The notes below the pieces were generated by a model. That model made no database searches, had not been told where the DNA came from, and was given only the letters and a program-made list of their open reading frames with translations. This document shows, piece by piece, positions 1 to 7,974 of a stretch of 53,521 bases of DNA; the first letter of the stretch is position 1, and the number at the start of each line of letters is the position of its first letter. The position numbers and the translations under genes are program-made. Source of the DNA: Treponema sp. (lineage in GTDB: Bacteria; Spirochaetota; Spirochaetia; Treponematales; Treponemataceae); the NCBI GenBank assembly GCA_017449265.1, contig JAFSJW010000065.1, forward strand, positions 1 to 53,521, in the 5' to 3' direction.

Positions 1-140
1 AAGCCCTTACTCAGATTAAAAGTAAATCATATCCGATTGCATACAAAGGTGACGGGCGAAAAATCGTCAAGGTGGGCGTGAATTATTCGAGCAAAGACGA
101 GCAGCTTTCTGAGTGGAAGATTGAGGAAGAGCAGGGCTAG
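1..140 (+). CDS. C-terminus of an AAA-ATPase-like / PD-(D/E)XK protein (partial)
   Basis: Only the last 45 codons are in the window, read in the frame that starts at base 3 and stopping at TAG 138-140. The peptide runs ALTQIKSKSYPIAYKGDGRK, then IVKVGVNYSS and ends near SEWKIEEEQG. This is the usual end of the large family of AAA-ATPase-like proteins with a C-terminal PD-(D/E)XK nuclease-like domain (PF09820/PF08011), abundant and highly paralogous in gut treponemes and Bacteroidetes; the substrate of these proteins is not known. The family call rests on the pattern of AL-x-QI, a DGRK turn, a hydrophobic K-V-G-V strand and a terminal W. The upstream part is missing, so intactness cannot be judged. 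Confidence 0.7.
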   Translation, partial: ALTQIKSKSYPIAYKGDGRKIVKVGVNYSSKDEQLSEWKIEEEQG

Positions 141-194
141 GCGTCAAGGCGGCGGCCTAGCAGTAGAAAGACAGGTAAAAAACCACCGCCAGAA

Positions 195-220
195 GCGGAT
201 TTACAAAAATCCGCCTTATT
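195..220 (+). terminator. Rho-independent terminator after the partial PDDEXK gene
   Basis: GCGGATTT (195-202) pairs with AAATCCGC (207-214) around a 4-base loop and is followed by CTTATTTT. It lies between the plus-strand partial gene and the 3' end of the minus-strand phosphonopyruvate decarboxylase gene, so it may serve both. Confidence 0.6.
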
Positions 221-1363
221 TTAATCCTTGAGGAATTCCATGAGCGCGTGCTTGTTTTCCTGCGGCGTGGACTTAGGTCGCCCCAAATCTTTGCGTGCGC
301 CTTTTGACACCTTCACTTCAACGAATGTTAGGGTGTTTGTTCCATTCTCGAAAGAGGACTTGATTTCAGCAAGGGCGGAATCAAGCTCTTGTGCCGTTGC
401 CACCGAATAGATTTTTTCATAGCCGCATGCCTGCGCAATTCCTGGAATGTCTATTTTTAACCCCACCGTCGGCTGACCGCCCACGCTGTCATGCGCCCCG
501 TTATTCATCACGAAGTGAACAAGATTCTTTGGCTTTCTTGTTCCTATTGTGGCAAGGCCTCCCATCTGCATGATTGTAGCCCCGTCCCCGTCAATGCAGA
601 AAATCGGGCGGTCTGTTTTTTGCATTGCAATTGAAAGCGCAATCTGGCTTGCGTGTCCCATTGAGCCAACAGTAAGGAAGTCTTTCTCGTGACCAAAACC
701 GTGTTTTTCCCGAAGCTCATAAAGCTCGCGGCTCGCCATGCCCGTAGTTGAAACGAATGCTGTTTTGTTGCTTGCGGAAAGCATTATGCGCTCGATTGCT
801 TCTTCGCGTTTCATTTCAGCTTCGACTTTCTCGTTGTTTTTGAGCGTGTAGTCGTCGAAAGTACCTTTCCTGATTACGAGAGCGAACGGCGCGGAATTCT
901 TCTTTATGTATGAATATGCTTTTTCAAGCTGTACTGAAAGCTCCGCTTCTTTGTCAGAAAGAACCTCGTAGGGAATCTGCATTGCGTCAAGAAGCGCGAG
1001 CGTGACTTTTCCCTGCTTGACATGCTGCGGCTCGTCATGCACGCCAGGTTCTCCGCGCCATCCTATGACGACGACCATCGGAACTGAATACACATCCGGG
1101 TCTGCAAGGGACAAAAGCGGGTTTACGGCGTTTCCTTCGCCCGAGTTCTGCATATAGATAAGCGGAATTTTTCCAGTTGCGAAATGGTAGCCTGAGGCAA
1201 GAGCCGTCGCGCATCCTTCGTTCGCAGAAATTATGTGTTTTTCCGCCGGCGCATTGTCCGTAATGTATGCGCAGAAATTTTTCAAAAGTGAGTCCGGAAC
1301 ACCTGCGAAAAAATCCGTTCCGTTCTTCAAAAGCAAATCGTAAAAAGTCGATGGTTTTATCAT
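221..1363 (-). CDS. ppd: Phosphonopyruvate decarboxylase
   Basis: A 380-residue thiamine-diphosphate enzyme that converts 3-phosphonopyruvate to phosphonoacetaldehyde and CO2, the irreversible step that pulls phosphonate synthesis forward. The N-terminal pyrimidine-binding domain has the FAGVPDSLL start (about residues 19-27) and the catalytic glutamate in SANEG (E49). The C-terminal diphosphate-binding domain carries GDG at 259-261 and NN at 287-288, followed by HDSVGGQPT, which is typical of Ppd rather than of acetolactate synthase; length also matches Ppd. Its partner, PEP mutase (2511-3809), is on the same strand 1.1 kb away, with a plus-strand lipoprotein gene between them, so the two are probably not on one transcript. 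A cytosolic enzyme. No 2-aminoethylphosphonate transaminase of the PhnW type is seen in the window. Confidence 0.93.
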   Translation of the reverse strand: MIKPSTFYDLLLKNGTDFFAGVPDSLLKNFCAYITDNAPAEKHIISANEGCATALASGYHFATGKIPLIYMQNSGEGNAVNPLLSLADPDVYSVPMVVVIGWRGEPGVHDEPQHVKQGKVTLALLDAMQIPYEVLSDKEAELSVQLEKAYSYIKKNSAPFALVIRKGTFDDYTLKNNEKVEAEMKREEAIERIMLSASNKTAFVSTTGMASRELYELREKHGFGHEKDFLTVGSMGHASQIALSIAMQKTDRPIFCIDGDGATIMQMGGLATIGTRKPKNLVHFVMNNGAHDSVGGQPTVGLKIDIPGIAQACGYEKIYSVATAQELDSALAEIKSSFENGTNTLTFVEVKVSKGARKDLGRPKSTPQENKHALMEFLKD

Positions 1364-1526
1364 ATAATTCCTCTTTGACCTTTTATTCTATCAGAAAATC
1401 ATTCTCATTTCTATTTTTATACTGCTATTGATTTTGAAAAAATCAGGCTGTATCATAATAAGAGTGCTCGAAAATTAATAATTCTACACATAATTCATAT
1501 GCAGATATTTTATAGGAGATTTTTTT

Positions 1527-2111
1527 ATGAAAATTGTTATCGTGCCTTTTTTGATGAGCCTTTCATTATTTTTGTTTTCTGCATGTTCATCAGGAACTAA
1601 CAGCACGGGATCTGGCGGAAATTCAGAAAACAGCGGGACTTCCGTTGCTACCGAAAAAGTTGATAGTGAAGTAAAAGCCGTTTTTGATTTGATGAACGCT
1701 TTCCGAACTGGAAGCGAAGCCTTTTACTGGAATCAAGACAACACAACAAAGACAAGTCTCGTCGGTCAACTCGGAAATCTAACGCTTGATTCTGACTTGT
1801 GCAAGGCGGCTCAAATCAGGGCCAATGAAATCGTATCGAATTTTTCCCACACTCGTCCGAACGGAACAAGCTGCTACACGGTTTTTACCGAGCTTTCGAT
1901 TTCTGCTTCCGCAAAAGGAGAGAACATTGCAGCCGGAAACCAATCTGGGGAAAAGACTTTTCTACAATGGAAAGAGGACGACAAAGACTATAGCGGTCAG
2001 GGGCATCGCCGGAATATGCTGAGCAAGAATTTCACCAAAGTCGGAATTGCTTACGCCTATGATGCGAACAGCACATACAAATATTACTGGGCGATGGTTT
2101 TGTCGAACTAA
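1527..2111 (+). CDS. CAP/SCP-like domain lipoprotein
   Basis: A 194-residue exported protein. The N-terminus is a lipoprotein signal, hydrophobic to residue 17 and ending FSAC, with Cys20 the likely lipidated residue, then a Ser/Gly/Asn-rich linker. Residues about 50-190 form a CAP (cysteine-rich secretory protein, PF00188) domain: a conserved His in FSHTRPNG, GENIA, GHRRNML and the VGIAYAYD strand. Bacterial CAP proteins are secreted or surface bound; substrates are mostly unknown. GGAG at 1515-1518 precedes the ATG by 8 bases. The gene runs against its two phosphonate neighbours and sits alone, as if inserted between them; whether it has any role in that pathway is unknown. Confidence 0.85.
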   Translation: MKIVIVPFLMSLSLFLFSACSSGTNSTGSGGNSENSGTSVATEKVDSEVKAVFDLMNAFRTGSEAFYWNQDNTTKTSLVGQLGNLTLDSDLCKAAQIRANEIVSNFSHTRPNGTSCYTVFTELSISASAKGENIAAGNQSGEKTFLQWKEDDKDYSGQGHRRNMLSKNFTKVGIAYAYDANSTYKYYWAMVLSN

Positions 2112-2510
2112 AAAATCTTTCAGCCTTGCTCGTAACATAGCCGCTCAATTCGTCTTTGCAAAACAAAAATCTCATGCTCGACAAAACATTTCTGTGGAAA
2201 AGAAGCAGAGTGTTTAACATCAGAGATTTTCTGACTGTTCTTTTTCCAGCTCTGCTATGCGTTCTTCGACGACTGCCTCTTTGTATGCGCTTGCCATTTC
2301 CTCGACGGAAAGCGTCCCCGAGTATTGCATTTTATGCTGACACGAAACTGATTGTTTTTAGAAAAAAAGCGTTTTATGGCAACAACGGTCATGCTTCCAT
2401 AAGCGATACCAGAAGCGCGAACACAATCTTAAAATAGGCACGGCAAGCAGGGAATCAGTAAGCGCGAAACTTGAATCAGCTCATTCATCGCTCACTGAAC
2501 ATTTCCACTC
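2112..2510. other. Gene-poor stretch, possible decayed sequence
   Basis: About 400 bases between the CAP lipoprotein and PEP mutase genes without a convincing gene. A 36-codon minus-strand reading frame (2220-2330) begins MQYSGTLSVEEMASAYKEAV and ends in a charged helix. The same frame stays open upstream of its ATG, so it looks more like the tail of a decayed gene than a complete one. No clear promoter, terminator or RNA is visible. Confidence 0.4.
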
Positions 2511-3809
2511 TTACTTTGTTCCTGGGATAAGTTCCAGAATCTGCTTGATTGGCATACAGATATCGTTCACCTCAAGGCTGCGCTCTGACTCAAGGATTGT
2601 CTGGGCGCATTTTACCATGCTTGGGTATGCCGCACGGATAAGATGGTTTGCGTAGATAATAATGTTCGCCCCCCACTGACAAAGCTCTTTTTCGGTGAAC
2701 TGATTGTATGTCGTAGGAACGAGTACAAGAGGAACATTCTTGTACTCGGCGCGGAATTTCTGGCAGAATGATTTTATATCCTCGCCAGATTTGTCCTTTG
2801 AGTGAATCATAATTCCGTCCGCGCCAGCTTTTACGGCCGCAAACGCTTTTTTTATTGCCTCATCGACAGAATAGCCTGCGATTATTTCCTCGATGCGGGC
2901 AATAATCATAAAGTCATCCGTAATTTGTGCACGCTTTCCAGCGCTGATTTTCTCGCAGAATTCTTCTTCTGTTGCAAGAACTTGCTTTGCTTCCGTTCCG
3001 AAAAGCGAATTCTTTTTCAGTCCTTTTTTGTCCTCTATTATGACTGCGCTCACACCGTTCCGCTCAAGAGTCCGCACAGTGAAGACAAAATGCTCAGGGA
3101 TTCCGCCCGTATCACCGTCAAAAATAATCGGCTTTGTTGTACATTCAAGAATATCCGTGAGCGACTGCAGGCGCGTCGTTAAGTCAACTGCCTCAATGTC
3201 AGGCTTTCCTTTGTCCGTTGAGTCCGTAAGAGAAGAGGCCCACATTCCATCGAATGTATGAAGCCCGTCATCTTTCATTACGCTTGTGTTCTCAACGATA
3301 AGCCCTGTAAGACCAGAGTGCGCCTCCATAATTCTTACGACAGGCTTGGCAGATATGAGCCGTCTGAGCGTTGAACGACGGATGTCAGGCGTTGTACCGA
3401 TTGCTCTTGCGTTTTCGGCAAGGGCGGACGAATTGATTCCCTGGGTGTAAGGAATCTCGATAATCTGACCGCTCCATTCTTTCATCACTTCAAAGCAGTC
3501 CTCACGGATTTTTGAAAGATAATTCGTCTTCCAGTCATCTCCGTGAATCATAAAATCCGGCCTGATTTTTTTCAAGTTAGGCACATAGCTCCACTCTTCC
3601 TGCGGAATTACTTTTGTGACTCCGGATATATTCTCCACAACACTCTTTCTCTGCTCATATGTAAGGTATGGAAGTCGTTTGTGAGTAGCGATTGCGGAGT
3701 CAGTTAGAAGCCCCACGATAAGCTCTCCGTACTTTGCGCCTTCTTTTATTATATTGATTATTCCAGGATGGATTATATCACCTGTTAGTCCCAAATAAAC
3801 GGTTTTCAT
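2511..3809 (-). CDS. pepM: PEP mutase with N-terminal nucleotidyltransferase-like domain
   Basis: Makes the carbon-phosphorus bond by rearranging phosphoenolpyruvate to phosphonopyruvate. Residues about 150-432 are the isocitrate-lyase/PEP-mutase barrel: DGMWASSLTDS (188-198), the DGDTGG metal site (231-236) and EDKKGLKKNS (259-268), the signature that separates PEP mutase from lyases. Residues 1-140 are a cytidylyltransferase-like domain as in TagD-type proteins, with LTYEQRK and HGDDWK; fusion of this domain to PEP mutase is known in several lineages. Here the HxGH catalytic motif reads HPGI (14-17) and the usual ISST-type motif reads NSSA (126-129), so nucleotidyl transfer may be lost. The start overlaps the end of the glycerophosphotransferase gene by 4 bases, implying translational coupling. 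Cytosolic; feeds phosphonopyruvate decarboxylase (221-1363). Confidence 0.92.
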   Translation of the reverse strand: MKTVYLGLTGDIIHPGIINIIKEGAKYGELIVGLLTDSAIATHKRLPYLTYEQRKSVVENISGVTKVIPQEEWSYVPNLKKIRPDFMIHGDDWKTNYLSKIREDCFEVMKEWSGQIIEIPYTQGINSSALAENARAIGTTPDIRRSTLRRLISAKPVVRIMEAHSGLTGLIVENTSVMKDDGLHTFDGMWASSLTDSTDKGKPDIEAVDLTTRLQSLTDILECTTKPIIFDGDTGGIPEHFVFTVRTLERNGVSAVIIEDKKGLKKNSLFGTEAKQVLATEEEFCEKISAGKRAQITDDFMIIARIEEIIAGYSVDEAIKKAFAAVKAGADGIMIHSKDKSGEDIKSFCQKFRAEYKNVPLVLVPTTYNQFTEKELCQWGANIIIYANHLIRAAYPSMVKCAQTILESERSLEVNDICMPIKQILELIPGTK

Positions 3810-5077
3810 TTTTTCTCCTCTGATTTTGAAGCATTCTCAGCTTCCTGTTTTTTTACGGTTTGTATCATATAATCTGCAATTTTTGCGCCAGACTCGCCCT
3901 GAAAGCACCATGCTTCTTTCTTGGCTTCATGTCGCGCAGCCGCAAGCTCTTTCGAGTCGCTCAAGGACTGAATAACGGACTTGATTTGCGGGAACTGCTC
4001 TTCTTTCAGCTCAATTCCGAATTTTTTGAGGACAGAGTACTGCCACAGCTCTTTGTCACCTAAATCATAAGCATCGTAGGGACGAAGATCCATATCCGCC
4101 TTGACATACATTACAGGTTTGTCGCAGAGGAATGTGTAGTCGAAAATAATTCCTGAGAAATCTGAAATCATAACATCGGCTTTTTTCAGACTGAAAATAT
4201 TCTGTCGCTCATAATCCCAGACAATGTTCGGGTTGTCCTTGTAACGGCCTTCAAGATTCTCAAGCATCTCAGGCTCAGACTTTTTTGACTGCGGATGAGG
4301 ACGCACTATAATCCTCCAGCCAGTCTGAGAGAGCGGATCCAGGAGCTTTTCTCCGTAGCGTTTTAATATGCCCACATCACCCCAGCTAGGAGAAACAAGG
4401 ACAGTAAACGGATGGTTATCCTCCGCAGAAATCTCGGCTATATTCTTCTGGTAGACATCCAAGTACGGGCAACCTACTACAACCAAATCTTTCTCAGGAA
4501 TTCCGCGCTGCTTCTCAAGGAAACGCAAATCCCCGGCCTGATGATTTCCAGTCAGAAGTACCGAATCAAAGAAATCAAGACCAAAAAGACGGTATGTGGT
4601 AGCATCATTCGGCATATGGAGGACATGACTGTAATGTTTTACTCGCTTGCTTCTTTTCAGCTGATAGACCTGAAGCCCCGGTGTAGTCATAAGCACGAAC
4701 CCTGCGCTCATCATGTTCAGCTTTGCGAACGCCGTATTTCCTTCGCCTATGAATTCTGCCTTGACGAATTCATATTTTTTTTCAAAAATAGGATCGTCTT
4801 TTGACGATGTGTAATAAGTGAGAGCAATTTTTCTTTTTTCAAATTCTTCAACGACTGGCATGAAAGTATTCCAGTACTGCTTTCCTTCGTTATATATCAC
4901 ATACGGCTTGTAACTGGAGTCCTGCGGAATTCCGCTTTTTTTGCCCGAGAAAAAAACTTTCATTTTTAAAAACAATGCTTTCGCAAGAAAAAAAAGCGTT
5001 GCGGCAGCTCCAATCAAAATCGAAAAGAGCATACTTCCGGTTCCAGGGTCAATGTAAAGTGGTAGAATCATGTTCAT
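3806..5077 (-). CDS. CDP-glycerol glycerophosphotransferase-like (TagB/TagF family)
   Basis: A 423-residue member of the TagB/TagF family (PF04464), which transfers an alcohol-phosphate group from a CDP-activated donor to a surface polymer or lipid-linked sugar. An N-terminal segment with YIDPGTGSM and a membrane helix (about 14-36) anchors it. The GT-B-like domain has the diagnostic RPHPQ (259-263) and SDFSGIIFDY (305-314) motifs. It is the middle gene of a tight operon: its start shares one base with the stop of the YidC-like fusion gene (TAATG) and its end overlaps the PEP mutase start by 4 bases. In that context the donor could be a CDP-linked phosphonate or polyol rather than CDP-glycerol; this is inference, since the sequence does not reveal the donor. 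Confidence 0.85.
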   Translation of the reverse strand: MNMILPLYIDPGTGSMLFSILIGAAATLFFLAKALFLKMKVFFSGKKSGIPQDSSYKPYVIYNEGKQYWNTFMPVVEEFEKRKIALTYYTSSKDDPIFEKKYEFVKAEFIGEGNTAFAKLNMMSAGFVLMTTPGLQVYQLKRSKRVKHYSHVLHMPNDATTYRLFGLDFFDSVLLTGNHQAGDLRFLEKQRGIPEKDLVVVGCPYLDVYQKNIAEISAEDNHPFTVLVSPSWGDVGILKRYGEKLLDPLSQTGWRIIVRPHPQSKKSEPEMLENLEGRYKDNPNIVWDYERQNIFSLKKADVMISDFSGIIFDYTFLCDKPVMYVKADMDLRPYDAYDLGDKELWQYSVLKKFGIELKEEQFPQIKSVIQSLSDSKELAAARHEAKKEAWCFQGESGAKIADYMIQTVKKQEAENASKSEEKK

Positions 5078-7821
5078 TATTTTATTCCTTTCTGCCAGTT
5101 TTCGGCTTTAAAAATATTATTTGAGATTGTATAAAAATCCTCATCGGAAAGTCTGTATGTATTGATATTATTTGCGCCCGGCCGCCAGTTATGGGCTATC
5201 GTCACTCCTGACGCGCGCTTTTTCTCGGGAGGAATCTCCCTGATTTCTTTCCCAGTATTAGGGTTGACAGGATTTTCCACTATCCCTTTGAGCGCGATTG
5301 CCGGAACATCCGCATTCGTCATAAATTCTTCGCTCACATTAAGCTTTCCGTGTGCACCAAAATCCTTGACAAGAAGAAGCGGGTGGAGATGGTCGGGATT
5401 ATAGCCGTTCTCAAGACCACCCCAAAAATCTAGCGCCGCCCCGTCAAAACTTCCGATTCCGTGGTCGCTTACGAGAATAATTCGGGAGTTGTCATAGCAG
5501 TCATTTTCTTTCAGGTAGTCGAGCCATTCCGCAAGTCTTTTGTACATTGCCAGATTGGAGCTTATTGCCCTGTAATCTGCAAGCGGCTCTTTCGCCCGCT
5601 GAGTAATTTTCATTGCAGGTACAAAATCAGGAGCTTGCAGCTCAGATTCAGAATGTGTTGTTTCATTCACAATCGTAAAGTATGAGTCGCCCTGTGCCGA
5701 AAAATCCGTAAGTTCCGGGAGAAAATCGAGCACGGAGTAATAATCGATGAAATCCATGATGTCGCTTGACGAAGCATCGCTTGACCACCATTTTCCGTCC
5801 TTGTATATGCTGTCGCGCATGAAAGTCGGGGCGCACTTGAACAAACTGAACCAGACAAGGTTTCTTTTCAAGGCGCGGCTTGTTATGTTCGGCTGCACTT
5901 TGTCAGGATTTTGTTTTATCCAAAGCCCCGTGTATTTTCTTTCAGTGTTGAACCCGTTGATTTTCGGAAAAGCATCGCAAATTGACATATCGGCAATCCA
6001 GTTGTAGTTTGCCCAGCTCAAATCGGACACTGTAGCAGAAAAATCAGCCTGCTCAGAAAAAATTCTTGGGAGAAGCAACAGAGCCTCATTGTGCTTGTCA
6101 ACGAGCTTTTCAGAGTCACGCTTGTTCATTTCAACCGGAGTGTATTCATATCCGCCATAGAGCGGGGGAGAGCCAATCAGCGTCCATGCGTTGTATGAGG
6201 CCGTGTTATGATACAGCTTAAACCCGTCGAACGAGTCGTTCAGCTCCGGATAAGCCTGAAAAATCGGCTGCACATAAGAGTTCTCCGCCCTGTCCATCAT
6301 AAACACGAATACATTGCGTCCGGTCTTTGTCATATGGTAGACAGGCTCAAGAGTATCGGCGTTCTCGATTTCAGAAGAGATGTTTTTCTTGTAACTTGAG
6401 TATGATTGATGAATCTGGTGCGAATGAATCAGGATTATGCCTGTTTGTGCCAAAAGAATTACCGAGCTGATTCCAGTGAGGATTTTTGGCCGCTTGGTTT
6501 TTAAAATAAGAAGCGGCAGAATAAATGCCAGCGCGGCAACGGCAAGGTTCATAGCAAAAACAAGCGGTGATGGCTGTGGTATCGAAGAATCAAAAGTCAC
6601 TATCCTTGAAAGATTCCCGTATTTTCCCGAAAAACAGAATGCGTTCACGAGGGCAACTAAAAGAATCGAATTCATAAAAACTGCGATAAGCGTTTGTGCC
6701 TTTTCGTGGAAAAGGAAATACACGCAGGATGCCCAAAAAACAAAAAGACCGAGCGTCTGCAACGTTGAGTTTCCAAGGAAACTCAACGGATTTCCGTACC
6801 CGTCAATATCTGCAAATTCTATGACGGAAGAATTTATTATCAGCGACGGAAGCACAAAGCCAGTAAGCATACAAAGCGAGAGCGCGCTTAAAAGAAAAAT
6901 TGCAAAGCGGAGCTTTGCGTCCCTTACGATTGGCAGGAAAGCATTTTTCAAAAGGGAATCAGCTGCCTTTACGACAAGAGGAGCGACAAGAAGAAGGGTG
7001 CAGACTGAAAAAATCAGAATTCGCTTGTGCAGGAGACCTTCATGGATAAACAAAATGAAAATGTCGAATGATATTACGCAGACGCAGAGTATGACATAAA
7101 GTGCTTTTAGCGGATTCTTTATTTTATAGAAGATATTTTTTACTAGCGAAAAGATATTATTCATCGTCCAGTAAACGACGAGTCCTGACGGAGATGGATA
7201 TAGAATCACAAGGAAAACCAGTGCCATCGCATAAATCGTAGCTTTGTCCTTGAATTTGAAACCTTTCGTGTAGATTGCGCTTGCAATGACATTTATCAAT
7301 GTCATTATGACCGGAAGGATGTTGACCTGAAACTTTCCTATTGAGAAAATTGCATCCGGTCTTCCCATGTCCTTTATGAAAAGGAAACTTTCCCCCTGCA
7401 GCATTGACAGGTTCGACAAAAAAGAGTATGCGGCCATGAAGAACGGAATCTGTATGAGAAGCCCGAATGACGAGCGCAAAGCCATAATCGGGTGATAATG
7501 GTTTTCTTTGTAGAAAACTGAAAGAATCATGTACTGCTCATCGCCTTTGAACACGGACTTTATTCTTTGGACGCCTTTCTCCAGTTTTTTTTCCGTGTTC
7601 CTTTGGATTTGCTGCCATTTTTCAGCAACTATGTAGAGGGGAAGACAAAGGATTGATACCGCCAGACTTACGCCTATTACTGCCACGCCCGAATTTTTGA
7701 AAATCGTCTCAAAGAGCATGAATGTAAATTCTATGATTTGTATAATAGGATATATAATCAGTGTGTAAAAGAAGTTCCCCATAATCTTCCTAATTTTAGT
7801 TAAACATTCATGTTTAGTCAA
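5077..7821 (-). CDS. YidC/Oxa1-like domain fused to a multi-helix alkaline-phosphatase-superfamily domain
   Basis: A 914-residue two-part membrane protein. Residues about 15-235 resemble the YidC/Oxa1 insertase core, including the cytosolic helical hairpin (about 68-112) and the membrane segment PIMALRSSFGLLIQIPFF (111-128). Several more helices follow (about 240-470). Residues about 500-905 form a sulfatase/alkaline-phosphatase-superfamily domain: metal-ligand Asp in FVFMMDRA (D510), a candidate nucleophile Thr547 just before SPPLYGGYEY, NETTHS (719-724), VSDHG (784-788) and DHLHP (810-814). The domain resembles enzymes that move phosphoglycerol or phosphoethanolamine onto envelope polymers. 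First gene of the operon with the TagF-like transferase and PEP mutase, so a phosphonate- or phospho-group transferase is plausible. No Lol or Sec role is implied; a true housekeeping YidC would not carry this fusion. Confidence 0.8.
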   Translation of the reverse strand: MTKHECLTKIRKIMGNFFYTLIIYPIIQIIEFTFMLFETIFKNSGVAVIGVSLAVSILCLPLYIVAEKWQQIQRNTEKKLEKGVQRIKSVFKGDEQYMILSVFYKENHYHPIMALRSSFGLLIQIPFFMAAYSFLSNLSMLQGESFLFIKDMGRPDAIFSIGKFQVNILPVIMTLINVIASAIYTKGFKFKDKATIYAMALVFLVILYPSPSGLVVYWTMNNIFSLVKNIFYKIKNPLKALYVILCVCVISFDIFILFIHEGLLHKRILIFSVCTLLLVAPLVVKAADSLLKNAFLPIVRDAKLRFAIFLLSALSLCMLTGFVLPSLIINSSVIEFADIDGYGNPLSFLGNSTLQTLGLFVFWASCVYFLFHEKAQTLIAVFMNSILLVALVNAFCFSGKYGNLSRIVTFDSSIPQPSPLVFAMNLAVAALAFILPLLILKTKRPKILTGISSVILLAQTGIILIHSHQIHQSYSSYKKNISSEIENADTLEPVYHMTKTGRNVFVFMMDRAENSYVQPIFQAYPELNDSFDGFKLYHNTASYNAWTLIGSPPLYGGYEYTPVEMNKRDSEKLVDKHNEALLLLPRIFSEQADFSATVSDLSWANYNWIADMSICDAFPKINGFNTERKYTGLWIKQNPDKVQPNITSRALKRNLVWFSLFKCAPTFMRDSIYKDGKWWSSDASSSDIMDFIDYYSVLDFLPELTDFSAQGDSYFTIVNETTHSESELQAPDFVPAMKITQRAKEPLADYRAISSNLAMYKRLAEWLDYLKENDCYDNSRIILVSDHGIGSFDGAALDFWGGLENGYNPDHLHPLLLVKDFGAHGKLNVSEEFMTNADVPAIALKGIVENPVNPNTGKEIREIPPEKKRASGVTIAHNWRPGANNINTYRLSDEDFYTISNNIFKAENWQKGIK

Positions 7822-7854
7822 AAGGCGTTTTCATAACGCTTGTTTTTGTTATCC

Positions 7855-7917
7855 CCTTGACAAATATATGTGCTATGCTATCAAATATACATATATTTTG
7901 TCAAGGATATTCCTTGA
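7855..7917. promoter_or_regulatory. Palindromic divergent promoter/operator between the two fusion genes
   Basis: CCTTGACAAATATATG (7855-7870) and the inverted CATATATTTTGTCAAGG (7890-7906) match apart from one extra base. Each arm contains TTGACA, one on each strand: plus at 7857-7862 with a TATCAA-like -10 16 bases on; minus at 7904-7899 with TAGCAT 18 bases on. A second palindrome, TCAAGGA-TAT-TCCTTGA (7901-7917), overlaps the right arm. The layout suggests one dimeric regulator covering both divergent promoters. Confidence 0.6.
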
Positions 7918-7974
7918 ATAAAATGCGATAATATTTTATAATCTATGATGTATAGTTAATTTATTTTTAGTTTT

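Noticed and set aside
2156..2437. 93-codon plus-strand frame in the gap after the CAP lipoprotein
   Set aside because: No ribosome-binding site, odd composition, and no family match; treated as gene-poor sequence.
6437..7099. 220-codon plus-strand open frame
   Set aside because: Lies wholly inside the first YidC-like fusion gene on the opposite strand; its translation is low-complexity and basic with no family pattern.
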